Shown here: positions 8,037-17,587 of the stretch, piece by piece
Numbering within the stretch: the first letter of the stretch is position 1
Layout of the letters: every line of letters starts with the position of its first letter
NCBI RefSeq assembly: GCF_900537175.1
Contig: NZ_LS999833.1
Span: forward strand, 806,001-870,000
Source of the DNA: Lentilitoribacter sp. Alg239-R112
GTDB lineage: Bacteria; Pseudomonadota; Alphaproteobacteria; Rhizobiales; Rhizobiaceae
Direction: 5' to 3'
Length of the DNA: 64,000 nucleotides
The notes under the pieces: model-generated
What the model was told of the DNA's origin: nothing
The model's input: only the letters and a program-made list of their open reading frames with translations
Database searches by the model: none
Position numbers and translations under genes: made by a program

Positions 8037-9320
8037 ATGAAGACACTTCGTAATGGTGCATTTGCACTTGCCCTGTGTACAACAACTGCAATTCCTGCAT
8101 TTGGTGCAGAATTAACAATCGCGATCGTGAACAACGGTCACATGATCAATATGCAAAAAGTTGCTGAAGCTTATACTGAAGAAACTGGCGTTAAGCTAAA
8201 CTGGGTTTCTTTGGAAGAAGGCGTTCTACGCGAGCAAGTAACTTCTGACACTGCAACTGGTGGCGGACAATACGACATCATCAATATCGGCATGCAAGAA
8301 GCTCCAATCTGGGGTGCTGCAGGCTGGATTGAGCCGCTTGAGTTTGGCGCTGAATACGACATCGAAGACATGCTACCAGCAATGCGCAATGGTTTGTCAC
8401 ACGAAGGCACACTATATGCAGCACCATTTTATGGTGAGTCATCAATGGTCATGTACCGCAAAGATCTAGCAGATGCTGTTGGTGTTTCTGTTGCAGACAA
8501 TGATTCTTGGGACAACATCAAAAAAGCTGCAGCTGCAATGCACGATCCAGACAATGGTGTTTATGGCGCATGTTTGCGTGGTAAGCCAGGCTGGGGTGAT
8601 AACATGGCGTTCATCACAACTGTCGTAAACTCATTCGGTGGCGCATGGTTTGACAAAGATTTCAAACCTCAGCTTGAGTCTGCTGAATGGAAAGCTGCAA
8701 TCAACTTCTACGTTGATCTTTTGGGTAACTACGGACCTCCAGGTTCAGAAGGTAACTCATTTAACGAAATCCTTGCTCTTTACAACGAAGGTAAATGTGG
8801 CATGTGGATTGATGCAACAATTGCTGCTTCTTTCCTAGAAGTTGACGGTGTTGCTTACGCTCAGTCTCCAAATGCCGGTAACCCTGTAGGTGCAAACTGG
8901 TTGTGGGCATGGGCAATGGCTGTTCCAGCTGGCTCACCAAATTCAGATGAAGCTAAGAAATTCATCGAATGGTCAACATCTAAAGAATACATCAAAGCTG
9001 TTGCTGACCATCCAGAGTTTGGTTGGGGCAAAGTACCAACAGGTACACGTGCATCAACTTATTCGTATCCAGAGTTCAAAGCAGTTGCTAAATTTGCGTC
9101 TGCTGAAATGGCTGCGATTGAATCAGCTGCTCCTGAAGCAACAGACCTGAAGCCATATGTTGGTGTTCAGTTCGCTGCTATCCCGGAATTCCCAGAGGTT
9201 GGTTCAGCGGTTGCACAAGAAATGGCAGCAGCTCTTTCTGGTGCAAAATCAGTTGATGAAGCACTAGCAGCAGCTCAAAAAGCTGCAGACGCTATCATGG
9301 CAGAAGCTGGTTACTACTAA
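8037..9320 (+). CDS. smoE: ABC transporter sugar-alcohol binding protein (SmoE-like)
   Basis: A 427-residue periplasmic solute-binding protein, cluster-B (family 1) type. A strong ribosome binding site GGGAGGA lies 5 bases before the ATG. The signal peptide ends at AFGA, and the mature protein starts AELTIAIVNN with the typical carbohydrate-binding-protein layout (YDIINIGMQEAPIW, then GTLYAAPFYGESSMVMYRKD). It is the first gene of a complete polyol operon followed by two permeases, mannitol dehydrogenase and the ATPase, which supports sorbitol/mannitol as ligand. Codon use is clean, with many Ala and Glu codons as in a highly expressed gene. Hairpins right after the stop would allow a higher level than the permease genes. 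Confidence 0.88.
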   Translation: MKTLRNGAFALALCTTTAIPAFGAELTIAIVNNGHMINMQKVAEAYTEETGVKLNWVSLEEGVLREQVTSDTATGGGQYDIINIGMQEAPIWGAAGWIEPLEFGAEYDIEDMLPAMRNGLSHEGTLYAAPFYGESSMVMYRKDLADAVGVSVADNDSWDNIKKAAAAMHDPDNGVYGACLRGKPGWGDNMAFITTVVNSFGGAWFDKDFKPQLESAEWKAAINFYVDLLGNYGPPGSEGNSFNEILALYNEGKCGMWIDATIAASFLEVDGVAYAQSPNAGNPVGANWLWAWAMAVPAGSPNSDEAKKFIEWSTSKEYIKAVADHPEFGWGKVPTGTRASTYSYPEFKAVAKFASAEMAAIESAAPEATDLKPYVGVQFAAIPEFPEVGSAVAQEMAAALSGAKSVDEALAAAQKAADAIMAEAGYY

Positions 9321-9365
9321 TAATCTGGTAGTAAACAAATTGGTTCGGCGGTCCGCCGCCAAACC
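9311..9365 (+). other. Tandem hairpins between smoE and smoF
   Basis: TTACTAC (9311-9317) pairs with GTAGTAA (9328-9334), overlapping the smoE stop. A stronger stem follows: GGTT-c-GGCGG (9342-9351) with CCGCC-a-AACC (9356-9365) and a 4-base loop. No U-run follows. Hairpins at this place in ABC operons commonly protect the binding-protein mRNA from 3' decay; here that is inference. Confidence 0.55.
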
Positions 9366-9488
9366 TGTTACCCTGAATGTGAATTGCCAAACATTTAATT
9401 TGTCGAACTTGGCATCATAAACTGGTTGATAATAATCAACCGAATTATGAGTTTCGCGAGCGATCAGCCCTGTAGGAGTTACCAGATC

Positions 9489-10427
9489 ATGTCTAAAAGA
9501 ACTCTTCCACGTTTGCTTCAAACACCAGCTGTTTTGCTATTACTCATCTGGATGATCGTCCCTTTAGGGATGACCCTATATTTCTCTTTTATTCGTTATG
9601 TTCTAAATAGCGCACGTAGACCGGAATGGACGACACCAAGCCTCAGTAACTGGCGCGGGCTAGGGAACTTCGAATATGTTCTAAACGCGAAAGACTTTTG
9701 GTATGCAGTACAAAACAGCTTATTCATTGTCGGTAGCATTTTGGCTATAACTGTGACTTTGGGGCTGGCAATCGCCGTCCTTATCAACAGATCGTTTCCC
9801 GGGCGTGGCGCTGTCCGCGTTCTCCTTATTTCACCGTTTTTTGTAATGCCTGCGGTAAATGCCGTTCTTTGGATTAACATGATACTTGATCCGGTTTTGG
9901 GGCTTAACGGACTTGCCGTTGGCGCGTTGAACGAACTCATCAACGGCTTGAAAGACTTCCCCGTTCTCGGCGACTTTTTCTCGCTATGGCCTGAGTTACA
10001 ACCAATATCTTTCCGAGCAACACAAACAGCATCTTACGCTGTAATTATTATGGTTGCTTGGCAATGGACGCCATTTGCAGTGCTAATCTTTATGACGTCT
10101 TTACAGTCAGAAGACCAGCAGCAAAAGGAAGCGGCAGTTCTGGATGGTGCGAACGCTTGGTCACAATTCCGCAATTTAACACTGCCACATTTGGCAAGAC
10201 CGATGGCGATTGTGGTGATGATACAATCAATTTTTCACTTATCACTCTACGCGGAAATAGAAATTGTAAGTAGAGGTAACGGGAATAAAAACCTACCATA
10301 TCTCATTGGTGAATTTGCTTCAAATAATATTGGTGCCGCAAGTGCCACGGGTATATTTGCAGTCATATTGGCGAACATCGTAGCATTATTTTTACTGCGC
10401 ATGATCGGCAAAAGTTTGATGGATTAG
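9489..10427 (+). CDS. smoF: ABC transporter permease (SmoF-like)
   Basis: A 312-residue inner-membrane permease of the MalF type. The start at 9489 (MSKRTLPRLL) is chosen over an upstream in-frame ATG at 9426, because TAGGAGTT lies 8 bases before it. About six hydrophobic segments are seen, the first at residues 13-35. The cytoplasmic EAA loop near residues 213-235 reads EAAVLDGANAWSQFRNLTLP and docks the ATPase. It pairs with the next gene as the transmembrane heterodimer for polyol uptake. Confidence 0.87.
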   Translation: MSKRTLPRLLQTPAVLLLLIWMIVPLGMTLYFSFIRYVLNSARRPEWTTPSLSNWRGLGNFEYVLNAKDFWYAVQNSLFIVGSILAITVTLGLAIAVLINRSFPGRGAVRVLLISPFFVMPAVNAVLWINMILDPVLGLNGLAVGALNELINGLKDFPVLGDFFSLWPELQPISFRATQTASYAVIIMVAWQWTPFAVLIFMTSLQSEDQQQKEAAVLDGANAWSQFRNLTLPHLARPMAIVVMIQSIFHLSLYAEIEIVSRGNGNKNLPYLIGEFASNNIGAASATGIFAVILANIVALFLLRMIGKSLMD

Positions 10428-10438
10428 AGGATTAGATT

Positions 10439-11275
10439 ATGGCTATTGTTGCTCAAAGATCCAAATTTGGAAAAACCTTCTTGCCTGTTTTGGCTTGGAC
10501 TGTTGCGATCATCTTCTTCTTTCCGATTTTCTGGTTGGTTTTTACAAGCTTCAAAACGGATGCGGATGCGGTAAAACCTGAATTCCTGTTTGTATTCACA
10601 CCGACACTTGAGAACTATCTCAATATGACGGAAAACTATGATTATTGGCGCTTTGCCATCAATTCGGTCATTACATCAACATTTGCAACCGCTTTTGCCT
10701 TGTTTGTTGGCGTGCCAGCCGCCTATGCGATGGCGTTTAATCCTAGCCGCCACACTAAAGATATTTTAATGTGGATGCTCTCCACCAAGATGCTACCCGC
10801 AGCAGCTGTTCTCTACCCGATGACTTTTTTGACAAAAAACTTCCTGCAGATTTATGACACACATTTCCTTGTCATCGTCGTTTTATGTCTCATTAACTTA
10901 CCCATTGCGATATGGATGTTGTTTACATACTTCAAAGAAATTCCAAAAGAAATCATCGAAGCAGGTAAGATGGACGGCGTGACAACTTGGGGTGAGATCA
11001 AAGATATCCTTATCCCGCTAGCATGGGGCGGTGTTGCATCCACGGCACTTTTGACTTTTATTTTTTGCTGGAACGAGGCCTATTGGACGGTTCGTCTTAC
11101 CACAATCGATGCAGCAACGCTCGCAACGTTAATTGAAGGTAACCGTGCACCTGAAGGTTTGTTCTTTGGTCGTTTGTCAGCAGTCTCTGCAGCGGCTGTT
11201 GGTCCCATCGTGGTTCTCGGATGGTTCTGCCAAAAGCAACTTGTACAGGGTCTTACATTCGGAGCGGTGAAATGA
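10439..11275 (+). CDS. smoG: ABC transporter permease (SmoG-like)
   Basis: A 278-residue inner-membrane permease of the MalG type with about six hydrophobic segments. The EAA loop (about 171-191) reads EAGKMDGVTTWGEIKDILIP. The C-terminus (QKQLVQGLTFGAVK) is the usual ending of this subfamily. Its TGA overlaps the ATG of the following dehydrogenase remnant as ATGA, so the original smoG-smoS translational coupling is retained even though the downstream enzyme is broken. Confidence 0.88.
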   Translation: MAIVAQRSKFGKTFLPVLAWTVAIIFFFPIFWLVFTSFKTDADAVKPEFLFVFTPTLENYLNMTENYDYWRFAINSVITSTFATAFALFVGVPAAYAMAFNPSRHTKDILMWMLSTKMLPAAAVLYPMTFLTKNFLQIYDTHFLVIVVLCLINLPIAIWMLFTYFKEIPKEIIEAGKMDGVTTWGEIKDILIPLAWGGVASTALLTFIFCWNEAYWTVRLTTIDAATLATLIEGNRAPEGLFFGRLSAVSAAAVGPIVVLGWFCQKQLVQGLTFGAVK

Positions 11276-11619
11276 GCTTTAATCCCGCACCCGTAAATTT
11301 AAAAGGCAAAAACTGCTTGGTAAATAATGCCATTGGAGGCATCGGAGGTATCATTGCAGAACACTTTGCAGCACTCGCACTGTTTCCCTATGAAATTCGC
11401 GTCAATGCAAATTCTCCCAGTGTTATAGATGCACTCTTTGCCAAAATTGAAAGTAAAGAGCTACTGCAGAAAAAAAATGACGTTGGGGAGGCTATTCCTC
11501 TTGGCTATATGGGGACGCCAAGAGACGTTGCTCGTATTGCGATTTTTCTTGCCTCAGAACAATCTATGTATATCACAGCGCAAACATTAAGCGTTGATGG
11601 TGGAAATGTGTTGAGGTAG
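11272..11619 (+). pseudogene. smoS: Internally deleted sorbitol dehydrogenase (smoS remnant)
   Basis: An open frame of 115 codons that is a shrunken short-chain dehydrogenase. The N-terminus (LKGKNCLVNNAIGGIGG) is a distorted Rossmann glycine motif. The text then jumps to the C-terminal third (VNANSPSVIDALFAK, VGEAIPLGYMGTPRDVARIA, YITAQTLSVDGGN), which matches the ending typical of SmoS-type sorbitol dehydrogenases. The family length is about 255 residues; roughly the central half is missing, including the catalytic Ser and Tyr-x-x-x-Lys. It cannot be an active SDR. The frame is nevertheless intact and overlaps smoG by ATGA, so the deletions were in frame or the frame is being kept. It could alternatively be a repurposed small protein. 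Confidence 0.8.
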
Positions 11620-11623
11620 CCAA

Positions 11624-12520
11624 ATGTCAATCCTCTTACCCGAATTGGAATACGTGGACCGTGCGACGGAAACTATCCGCTATCTCGAACACGGTTGGCC
11701 AACCAATCTTTGTCGTTGGCATAGTCACGCCGAATATGAACTTCACTTAGTCGTGGCAACACGTGGTAAAGCATTTGTCGGGGATTACATAGGTGAGTTT
11801 GTACCGGGGTCTCTCTTTATGACCGGGCCACAACTACCACATAATTGGGTAACGGATGAAGTTGCTCATCCGGAGCCGGTTGAAATCCGCGATATGATGG
11901 TACAGTTCAGCCAAGAGAGTGTTGATAAACTTGCAGAAGCTTTCCCTGAATTTCAAGAGATGGAAGCCATGTTTGAGCTGGCAAAATCTGGCATTGAATT
12001 TACCGGTTTCAATCCAATTTTTGCAAAAGGGCATTTGGAACGCATTAGAAGCACAAGAGGATCAGAACGCATCGTTGCATTCTTGCGGTTTCTTGTACGT
12101 GTGAATGAACACGTAGAGAAACTACCATTATCTGTTGCTGGAATGGTGCAACCAGAGGGCAATTCTAAACAAGCGCGTATCGCCGAGGTTATCGATCATA
12201 TCACCAAACATTTTGCAGAAGATATTTCCGTTGAAATGGCAGCCGAAATGGCGAGAATGAGTTCGGCTGCTTTCTCACGGAACTTCCAACGTTTTACAGG
12301 GAATAAATTCGTCGAGTTTGTGAATAGAATTCGAATTAGCCAAGCTTGTTCCATGCTTTACTCTACCGACGAGCAAGTCGCATCCATCTGCTTTTCAGTA
12401 GGCTTCCACAATCTTGCAAACTTTAATCGACATTTTTTAAAAATGAAGAACATGACACCAACGGAGTATCGTGATTTGGCATTAAGTGAACTAGCACCAA
12501 AACAAAGATTTTCGTCATGA
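11624..12520 (+). CDS. AraC-family transcriptional regulator of the polyol operon
   Basis: A 298-residue protein with an N-terminal cupin-like ligand-binding domain (about 20-150; HSHAEYELHLVV supplies the metal/ligand-site histidines) and a C-terminal double helix-turn-helix AraC domain (about 185-285; EDISVEMAAEMARMSSAAFSRNFQR and VASICFSVGFHNLANFNRHFLK). It is encoded inside the catabolic operon, four bases after the smoS remnant, and its stop overlaps the mtlK start (ATGA). By position it should sense the polyol or a derivative and activate the smo promoter; that is inference from context. Confidence 0.87.
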   Translation: MSILLPELEYVDRATETIRYLEHGWPTNLCRWHSHAEYELHLVVATRGKAFVGDYIGEFVPGSLFMTGPQLPHNWVTDEVAHPEPVEIRDMMVQFSQESVDKLAEAFPEFQEMEAMFELAKSGIEFTGFNPIFAKGHLERIRSTRGSERIVAFLRFLVRVNEHVEKLPLSVAGMVQPEGNSKQARIAEVIDHITKHFAEDISVEMAAEMARMSSAAFSRNFQRFTGNKFVEFVNRIRISQACSMLYSTDEQVASICFSVGFHNLANFNRHFLKMKNMTPTEYRDLALSELAPKQRFSS

Positions 12521-13947
12521 CAGTTATGTCAGTTGACATAAATCGGGAGATCCCCGCGTCTGATTATGATAGAACTGCATGCGAGATCGGGATTGTGCAT
12601 ATCGGATACGGCGCTTTCCATCGCGCCCATATGGCTGTGTATATTGATGAATATATGCAGAAGTCCGGCGATCTGCGTTGGGGTATTGCTGCTGTAAACT
12701 TACGCGCTTCAGAAGCTGAAAATTTCGCAGAATCCGCGAAAGCAAAAGGCGGCTATGTTCTTAAAACAACAACACCGGATGGAGAAAAAAGGTATCAACG
12801 CATACGCCCGCATTGCGCGTTTTCAGATTGGACAAACAATCAACAAGCTACGGAAAATTTAATCTCTCGCGAAAGTGTTTTTGTCGTCTCCATCACTGTG
12901 ACTGAAAGTGGATATTATCTCAACAATGATTTTTCTCTCAATTTGAATGAACCCGTTATTGTCGCTGAATTACAGGGTGGTGAAAAACAGTCTGTATATG
13001 CATTTTTGACATCTGCACTAAAGAAACGCCAGCATGCGCACGGCAATCCACTTAATCTATTGTGCTGCGATAACATCCGGGCAAATGGTAAAATGCTTGA
13101 GCGGAGTTTTTGCGCATATCTTAAGCAACTTGGTGAAAGTGAGCTGCTTAATTGGGTGGAAAGAAATGTAAGCTTCCCCTGTTCAATGGTGGACCGAATT
13201 ACACCGCGCGCCAGCGGTGGGTTGCGCGGAGAGATTTCTGCCGTAACAGGTTCTCTTAACGATGACCCAATTCATGCAGAAACATTTATTCAGTGGGTTT
13301 TGGAAGATCACTTTAAGGCACCTATGCCCGATATTGCCAAAGTCGGCGTCGAAGTTGTTGAAGATGTTGACCCTTATGAAGAAGCCAAAATCCGCATCTT
13401 AAATGGTGGACATACAGGTTTGTGTTATTTCGGCACCATCAAAGGTCACACGACTTATGATCAAGCCATCCTAGACCCTGAATTGAGTGCTATTTTCGAT
13501 AATTTTGAGAAAATTGAGGTTTTGCCCGGGTTAAATATTGATTTGCCCTTTGATAAGGCTGACTATTTGGCTGAAATCACAGCTCGCTTTTCCAATCAAG
13601 CAATCGCAGATCAACTGGAGCGAATTTGCATGGATGGGTATTCCAAGATGCCCATCTTTATTCGACCGACATTAGAATCATGTTTGCATCAAGGAATTGT
13701 TCCTGTTCACACATATCTATGTGTCGCAAGTTGGTATGTCTATGCAAGGCGATTTGCCAACGGACAGCTCAAAGTCAATTATCACGATCCATTTTGGCAG
13801 GATTTAAAACCGCTTCTTGCTGATGGAGCAGAGGCCAAATTTGCGCAATCAAAACAGCTTTGGGCCGAATTACCCAATCAGTATCCAGCATTTATTGATG
13901 GCATGACCAATGCCATCAGAGAGGTAGAAAAACGATGGCCGGTTTAA
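12517..13947 (+). CDS. mtlK: Mannitol 2-dehydrogenase
   Basis: A 476-residue enzyme of the polyol-specific long-chain dehydrogenase family, oxidising D-mannitol (and often D-arabinitol or sorbitol) to the 2-ketose with NAD. The N-terminal nucleotide domain begins with [13 protein letters not shown]. The middle has the family pattern CDNIRANG and the segment VDRITPR. The catalytic region has [16 protein letters not shown], where the Lys-x-x-x-x-Asn and His are the usual active-site residues. It lies between the regulator and the ATPase and overlaps both. Its product fructose would be phosphorylated by the kinase at the end of the operon. Confidence 0.9.
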   Translation: MTVMSVDINREIPASDYDRTACEIGIVHIGYGAFHRAHMAVYIDEYMQKSGDLRWGIAAVNLRASEAENFAESAKAKGGYVLKTTTPDGEKRYQRIRPHCAFSDWTNNQQATENLISRESVFVVSITVTESGYYLNNDFSLNLNEPVIVAELQGGEKQSVYAFLTSALKKRQHAHGNPLNLLCCDNIRANGKMLERSFCAYLKQLGESELLNWVERNVSFPCSMVDRITPRASGGLRGEISAVTGSLNDDPIHAETFIQWVLEDHFKAPMPDIAKVGVEVVEDVDPYEEAKIRILNGGHTGLCYFGTIKGHTTYDQAILDPELSAIFDNFEKIEVLPGLNIDLPFDKADYLAEITARFSNQAIADQLERICMDGYSKMPIFIRPTLESCLHQGIVPVHTYLCVASWYVYARRFANGQLKVNYHDPFWQDLKPLLADGAEAKFAQSKQLWAELPNQYPAFIDGMTNAIREVEKRWPV

Positions 13948-14993
13948 CGATAAGAGACGTTGTAAAATCCTATGGCACTACAAAAGTTATGCATGGAGTG
14001 GACCTTGACATTGACGATGGAGAGTTCGTTGTATTTGTCGGACCATCAGGTTGTGGTAAATCCACCCTGTTGAGAATGATTGCTGGTTTGGAAGAAATTT
14101 CTGGAGGTGAAATCTCAATTGGTGATCGCGTTGTGAACGAAGTTGCGCCTGCAAAACGCGGTGTGGCCATGGTGTTCCAAACCTACGCCCTTTACCCCCA
14201 TATGACGGTTTTCAACAATATGGCATTTGGCTTAAAACAGGCTAAAACGCCCAAAGATGAGATTGATCGTCGTGTAAATGCGGCAGCGAAAATACTCCAC
14301 ATAGAGGAATATCTACAACGCACGCCCCGTGCGCTTTCAGGTGGCCAACGACAACGTGTCGCTATTGGGCGCGCCATTGTTCGAGAGCCAGAAGTGTTCT
14401 TGTTTGATGAGCCTTTGTCAAATCTTGATGCAGCGCTACGTGGGCAAACACGGCTTGAAATCGCCCGTTTGCATGAGCGCCTAGGTTCAACGATGATTTA
14501 TGTGACCCACGATCAAGTTGAAGCGATGACACTGGCAGACAAAATTGTGGTGTTGCGTGACGGGTTGATTGAACAAGTTGGCAAACCTATGGAACTTTAT
14601 TCCACGCCGGACAATCTATTCGTTGCCAAATTTATTGGCAGTCCGGCTATGAACATGTTCGACGTTAAACCCGATGCAGAAAACGTCTTTGTTGGCGGCC
14701 CCGTAGCAGTCGCGCCGACACCTAAAAACTCGAACGGCGAAATTGTTGTGGGCCTACGTCCTGAGCATCTTATTTGCTGCAAACCAGAAGAAGCCGTTAT
14801 TAGCGGGAGGCTCGACCTTATTGAACAGTTAGGTGATCACGTGATTGCCCATCTCATTCGCGAAGATGGTGTTGAGTTCGTTGCAAAAGCTGAAGATTTC
14901 AGCAGCGATAAAAAAGGTGGAATTATTCACCTTGCTATGGATCCAAGCAGAGTTCATTTATTCGATAAACAAACCGAGCAACGCATTAAATGA
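13935..14993 (+). CDS. smoK: ABC transporter ATP-binding protein (SmoK-like)
   Basis: A 352-residue ATPase of the MalK/UgpC type. Walker [10 protein letters not shown] (about 37-45), Q-loop in [11 protein letters not shown], signature [14 protein letters not shown], Walker [12 protein letters not shown] and the H-loop His in [10 protein letters not shown] are all intact. A C-terminal OB-fold regulatory domain (about 240-345) follows, with the usual VVGLRPEHL. The start overlaps mtlK by 13 bases and the end overlaps the fructokinase as ATGA. It energises the permease pair upstream. Confidence 0.92.
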   Translation: MAGLTIRDVVKSYGTTKVMHGVDLDIDDGEFVVFVGPSGCGKSTLLRMIAGLEEISGGEISIGDRVVNEVAPAKRGVAMVFQTYALYPHMTVFNNMAFGLKQAKTPKDEIDRRVNAAAKILHIEEYLQRTPRALSGGQRQRVAIGRAIVREPEVFLFDEPLSNLDAALRGQTRLEIARLHERLGSTMIYVTHDQVEAMTLADKIVVLRDGLIEQVGKPMELYSTPDNLFVAKFIGSPAMNMFDVKPDAENVFVGGPVAVAPTPKNSNGEIVVGLRPEHLICCKPEEAVISGRLDLIEQLGDHVIAHLIREDGVEFVAKAEDFSSDKKGGIIHLAMDPSRVHLFDKQTEQRIK

Positions 14994-15916
14994 TATTATG
15001 CTGCGGTGAAGCTCTAATAGATATGATTGCCACGGACATTGGTGATGGTAAACAGGCTTTTGCGCCTTACTGTGGCGGCGCTATATTTAATACAGCCATT
15101 GCTTTAGGTCGGTTGGATATAGACGTTGGCCTTCTATCGGGCGTCTCAACAGATCTATTTGGCAAACAACTCATCAAGTCACTGCTGGAAAGTAATGTCG
15201 ATGTGTCTCCGCTTATTCGCTCAGACAGACCAACAACACTGGCATTTGTGCAATTGGAAAATGGGCATGCCAGATATTCATTTTTTGATGAAAATTCAGC
15301 AGGCAGAATGCTTACGTCTTATACATTGCCAGAAAATGTCGATGGATATAAAGCTTGTTACTTCGGCGGAATAAGTCTCGCATCAGAGCCATGTGGAGAC
15401 GTCTATTCTGATTTAGCTGCACATCTTGCGCCAGACCATATCGTGATGCTTGATCCAAACATTCGCCGTTCATTCATTGCAGATGAGGGGCGTTATCGCG
15501 CCAGACTTAATAAACTGATGAAAATGGCAGATATCGTCAAAATATCAGATGAAGACCTCAACTGGATTATTCCAGATAATGCTAGCCTTGATGTCAAGTT
15601 GGAACATGTGAAGTCTCTAGGACCATCCATCGTTATTCTTACCAAGGGTGAGGATGGCGCAATCGCTCTTTATGGCAATGGTCAGAATGTATCTGTTAAC
15701 GGGCAAGCCGTTGAAGTTGTCGATACTGTCGGCGCAGGCGATACATTCAATGCTGGATTTTTGGCAAAACTATCGAGTTTAAAATTACTTGAAAAATCAG
15801 CCCTTCAAAATATTGAACAAGCCACATTGGAAGAAGCGCTATCATATGCTGCAAAAATTGCTGCTGTTACAGTTTCGCGATCTGGTGCAAATCCGCCATG
15901 GAAAAATGAACTCTGA
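14990..15916 (+). CDS. PfkB-family sugar kinase, probable fructokinase
   Basis: A 308-residue ribokinase/PfkB kinase. The N-terminal substrate region has [10 protein letters not shown] and [14 protein letters not shown]. The C-terminal ATP/anion-hole signature is [17 protein letters not shown] with the catalytic Asp. As the last gene of the mannitol operon it most likely converts fructose to fructose 6-phosphate for glycolysis or the Entner-Doudoroff pathway. Its ATG overlaps the ATPase stop codon, so it is translationally coupled. Other hexose substrates cannot be excluded from sequence. Confidence 0.85.
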   Translation: MILCCGEALIDMIATDIGDGKQAFAPYCGGAIFNTAIALGRLDIDVGLLSGVSTDLFGKQLIKSLLESNVDVSPLIRSDRPTTLAFVQLENGHARYSFFDENSAGRMLTSYTLPENVDGYKACYFGGISLASEPCGDVYSDLAAHLAPDHIVMLDPNIRRSFIADEGRYRARLNKLMKMADIVKISDEDLNWIIPDNASLDVKLEHVKSLGPSIVILTKGEDGAIALYGNGQNVSVNGQAVEVVDTVGAGDTFNAGFLAKLSSLKLLEKSALQNIEQATLEEALSYAAKIAAVTVSRSGANPPWKNEL

Positions 15917-16206
15917 TCACGGCTAAAGTATCTCCATCAGGCACGAGCCCGAAGTCCTCATTTGATTTCAAGAGAACTGTTGTTACTTTAAGATCAAAAG
16001 TTCTAAGGCAGCCTTATCAGGGTGAGAATTGGCCAATTGCGGAATTACGCGACAATCACCTGCAAATAATTAATTTAATTTGTCGGCGAGAATAGACGTA
16101 GTAAACTAGCAAGCATATCGGTGCTTACATCAAGATTGATATCACGGTAAATTTTAGGTTCATTTGCAGGACTGTGATTATAGGGGAAATCAAAAGACTT
16201 AACCAT
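15917..16206 (-). pseudogene. Possible debris of an unidentified gene
   Basis: On the minus strand there are protein-like stretches in shifting frames. A 43-codon frame runs from an ATG at 16206 to a TAA at 16075 (beginning MVKSFDFPYNHSPANE, later DINLDVSTDMLASLLRLF). Two further frames lie to the left, reading DCRVIPQLANSHPDKAALEL and VTTVLLKSNEDFGLVPDGD. Adjacent open stretches in different frames are what a decayed gene looks like. I could not name the family, and random open frames remain possible. Confidence 0.25.
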
Positions 16207-16715
16207 AAGTTATACAGAAGTTCTTTCAAATAACCGGAAATAACTGCTTCACCACATTCCACATAGCCAATCATTGCATCGGTTCAATAGCAGGATTCTG
16301 AGCGAGAATTACCTATGGTATGAATATCAGGGAGTGACATTGACAGAATGAAACTCAATGCAAGAATTAATAGATAAAGCCTGCATACAGACATAATAAT
16401 ATTTATATGAATTAGCAGCATACGCTTAAATATACAGCCGAGATTCTAATATTCTGCAATTGGCACACAGTGCCTGTTCCACCCCAGCATTATTATTTCA
16501 GCTTATCACTTCAGTGCAGACTTTGCAGATTAGATATTGCAACATCAGTAATCACTTGAGTTGGCAATTGAGAACTCCTGAATATTGACACCTAGTGTTA
16601 TTTGACTGGACTTTTGGGCCAAAGGAAGCAATTCATACCTCATGCTGCCCGATCATCGGGCTCTTTCCGGTAGCTGCACAGGAACATATGTGGCTTGACC
16701 AGGAAAGGAACGATC
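16207..16715. other. Non-coding interval before the recombinase cassette
   Basis: About 500 AT-rich bases with no credible gene on either strand and no clear terminator or tRNA fragment. It separates the polyol operon and its trailing debris from the DUF3489-DUF2924-recombinase cassette. An ATG at 16716 preceded by AGGAAAGGAA marks its right end. Confidence 0.5.
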
Positions 16716-17003
16716 ATGATCAACACGTCCGGTAACATAGTTTTGTCGCAACACAGGACCGTGTATTCAAAACCTCAAAAAACGTCTAGTAAACCACGCA
16801 AAAAGTCTGAGATCATCTTACATGCGTTACAACGCAAACGTGGTGCATCTCTTGATGAACTCTGCATAATCACGGGGTGGCAAGCCCATTCAATTCGCGG
16901 ACATATATCAGGGACATTACGTAAGAAGAAAAAACTGAATGTATCTTCAGACCTCACTAGATCAGGTACTCGCCGTTATCGAGTGATCGAGGAGTGTAGT
17001 TGA
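16716..17003 (+). CDS. DUF3489-family small protein
   Basis: A 95-residue basic protein. The ATG at 16716 has a strong ribosome binding site (AGGAAAGGAA). The C-terminal two thirds (KSEIILHALQRKRGASLDELCIITGWQAHSIRGHISGTLRKK) is the DUF3489 pattern, a winged-helix-like fold with conserved GWQ-H-RG. DNA binding is plausible but unproven. Members of this family are regularly found directly upstream of a DUF2924 gene and a serine recombinase in alphaproteobacteria, as here. Its stop overlaps the next start codon (TGATG). Confidence 0.82.
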   Translation: MINTSGNIVLSQHRTVYSKPQKTSSKPRKKSEIILHALQRKRGASLDELCIITGWQAHSIRGHISGTLRKKKKLNVSSDLTRSGTRRYRVIEECS

Positions 17004-17587
17004 TGCGAAGTCAAATAAAAGCAAACAGAGTAATTCATGCCCCAAGTGCAGCTGATATGTTTGCGGAAATATCTAAGTATGACAGGTCAGCATTGGTTGA
17101 GAAATGGCAGAACTTTTTTGGAACTGCTCCAGCTAAAAACACCTCATCATCTATTCTAATTCGTGTCATGGCACATAAAATACAAAGCAGAGTTTTTGGA
17201 GGATTAAGTTCTTCATCGAAGCGAGCATTGCGCAAAGAACTAAAGGCCTCATATCAAAAACAAGCTATGAGCGTCTTGCATGAACCCAGTGCGGTAAATG
17301 GAAAACCTGATAGCCAAGTAGCCGCTACAAAACATCCAACCTCTCAGCCCCCCCTTCTATCTGCAGGTACTCAATTGATCAGAGAATGGAATGGCAGACC
17401 ATATCGTGCTGAAGTGACTGACGGTGGCTTCATTCTCGATGGGAAGAGCTATCAGTCTCTGTCAGCCATCGCCAAGAAGATAACAGGCACCCATTGGTCA
17501 GGACCACGGTTCTTTGGTCTTAGTACATCTAAACCAATGAAAGCTTCTGATGCTATTGCTGGCGTGGCTACCGGAGCCGCACAATGA
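17003..17587 (+). CDS. DUF2924-family protein
   Basis: A 194-residue protein. The ATG at 17003 is used, with GAGGAG about 10 bases upstream, rather than the TTG at 17000. An N-terminal helical part (KYDRSALVEKWQNFFGTAPAKN, then ILIRVMAHKIQSRVFGGL) is followed by a linker and a C-terminal part (GTQLIREWNGRPYRAEVTDGGFILDGKSYQSLSAIAKKITGTHWSGPRFFGL). That C-terminal part is the DUF2924 core and resembles a small beta domain with a helix. Function is unknown; the fixed partnership with the downstream recombinase suggests an accessory role in recombination. Its stop overlaps the recombinase ATG (ATGA). Confidence 0.83.
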   Translation: MRSQIKANRVIHAPSAADMFAEISKYDRSALVEKWQNFFGTAPAKNTSSSILIRVMAHKIQSRVFGGLSSSSKRALRKELKASYQKQAMSVLHEPSAVNGKPDSQVAATKHPTSQPPLLSAGTQLIREWNGRPYRAEVTDGGFILDGKSYQSLSAIAKKITGTHWSGPRFFGLSTSKPMKASDAIAGVATGAAQ

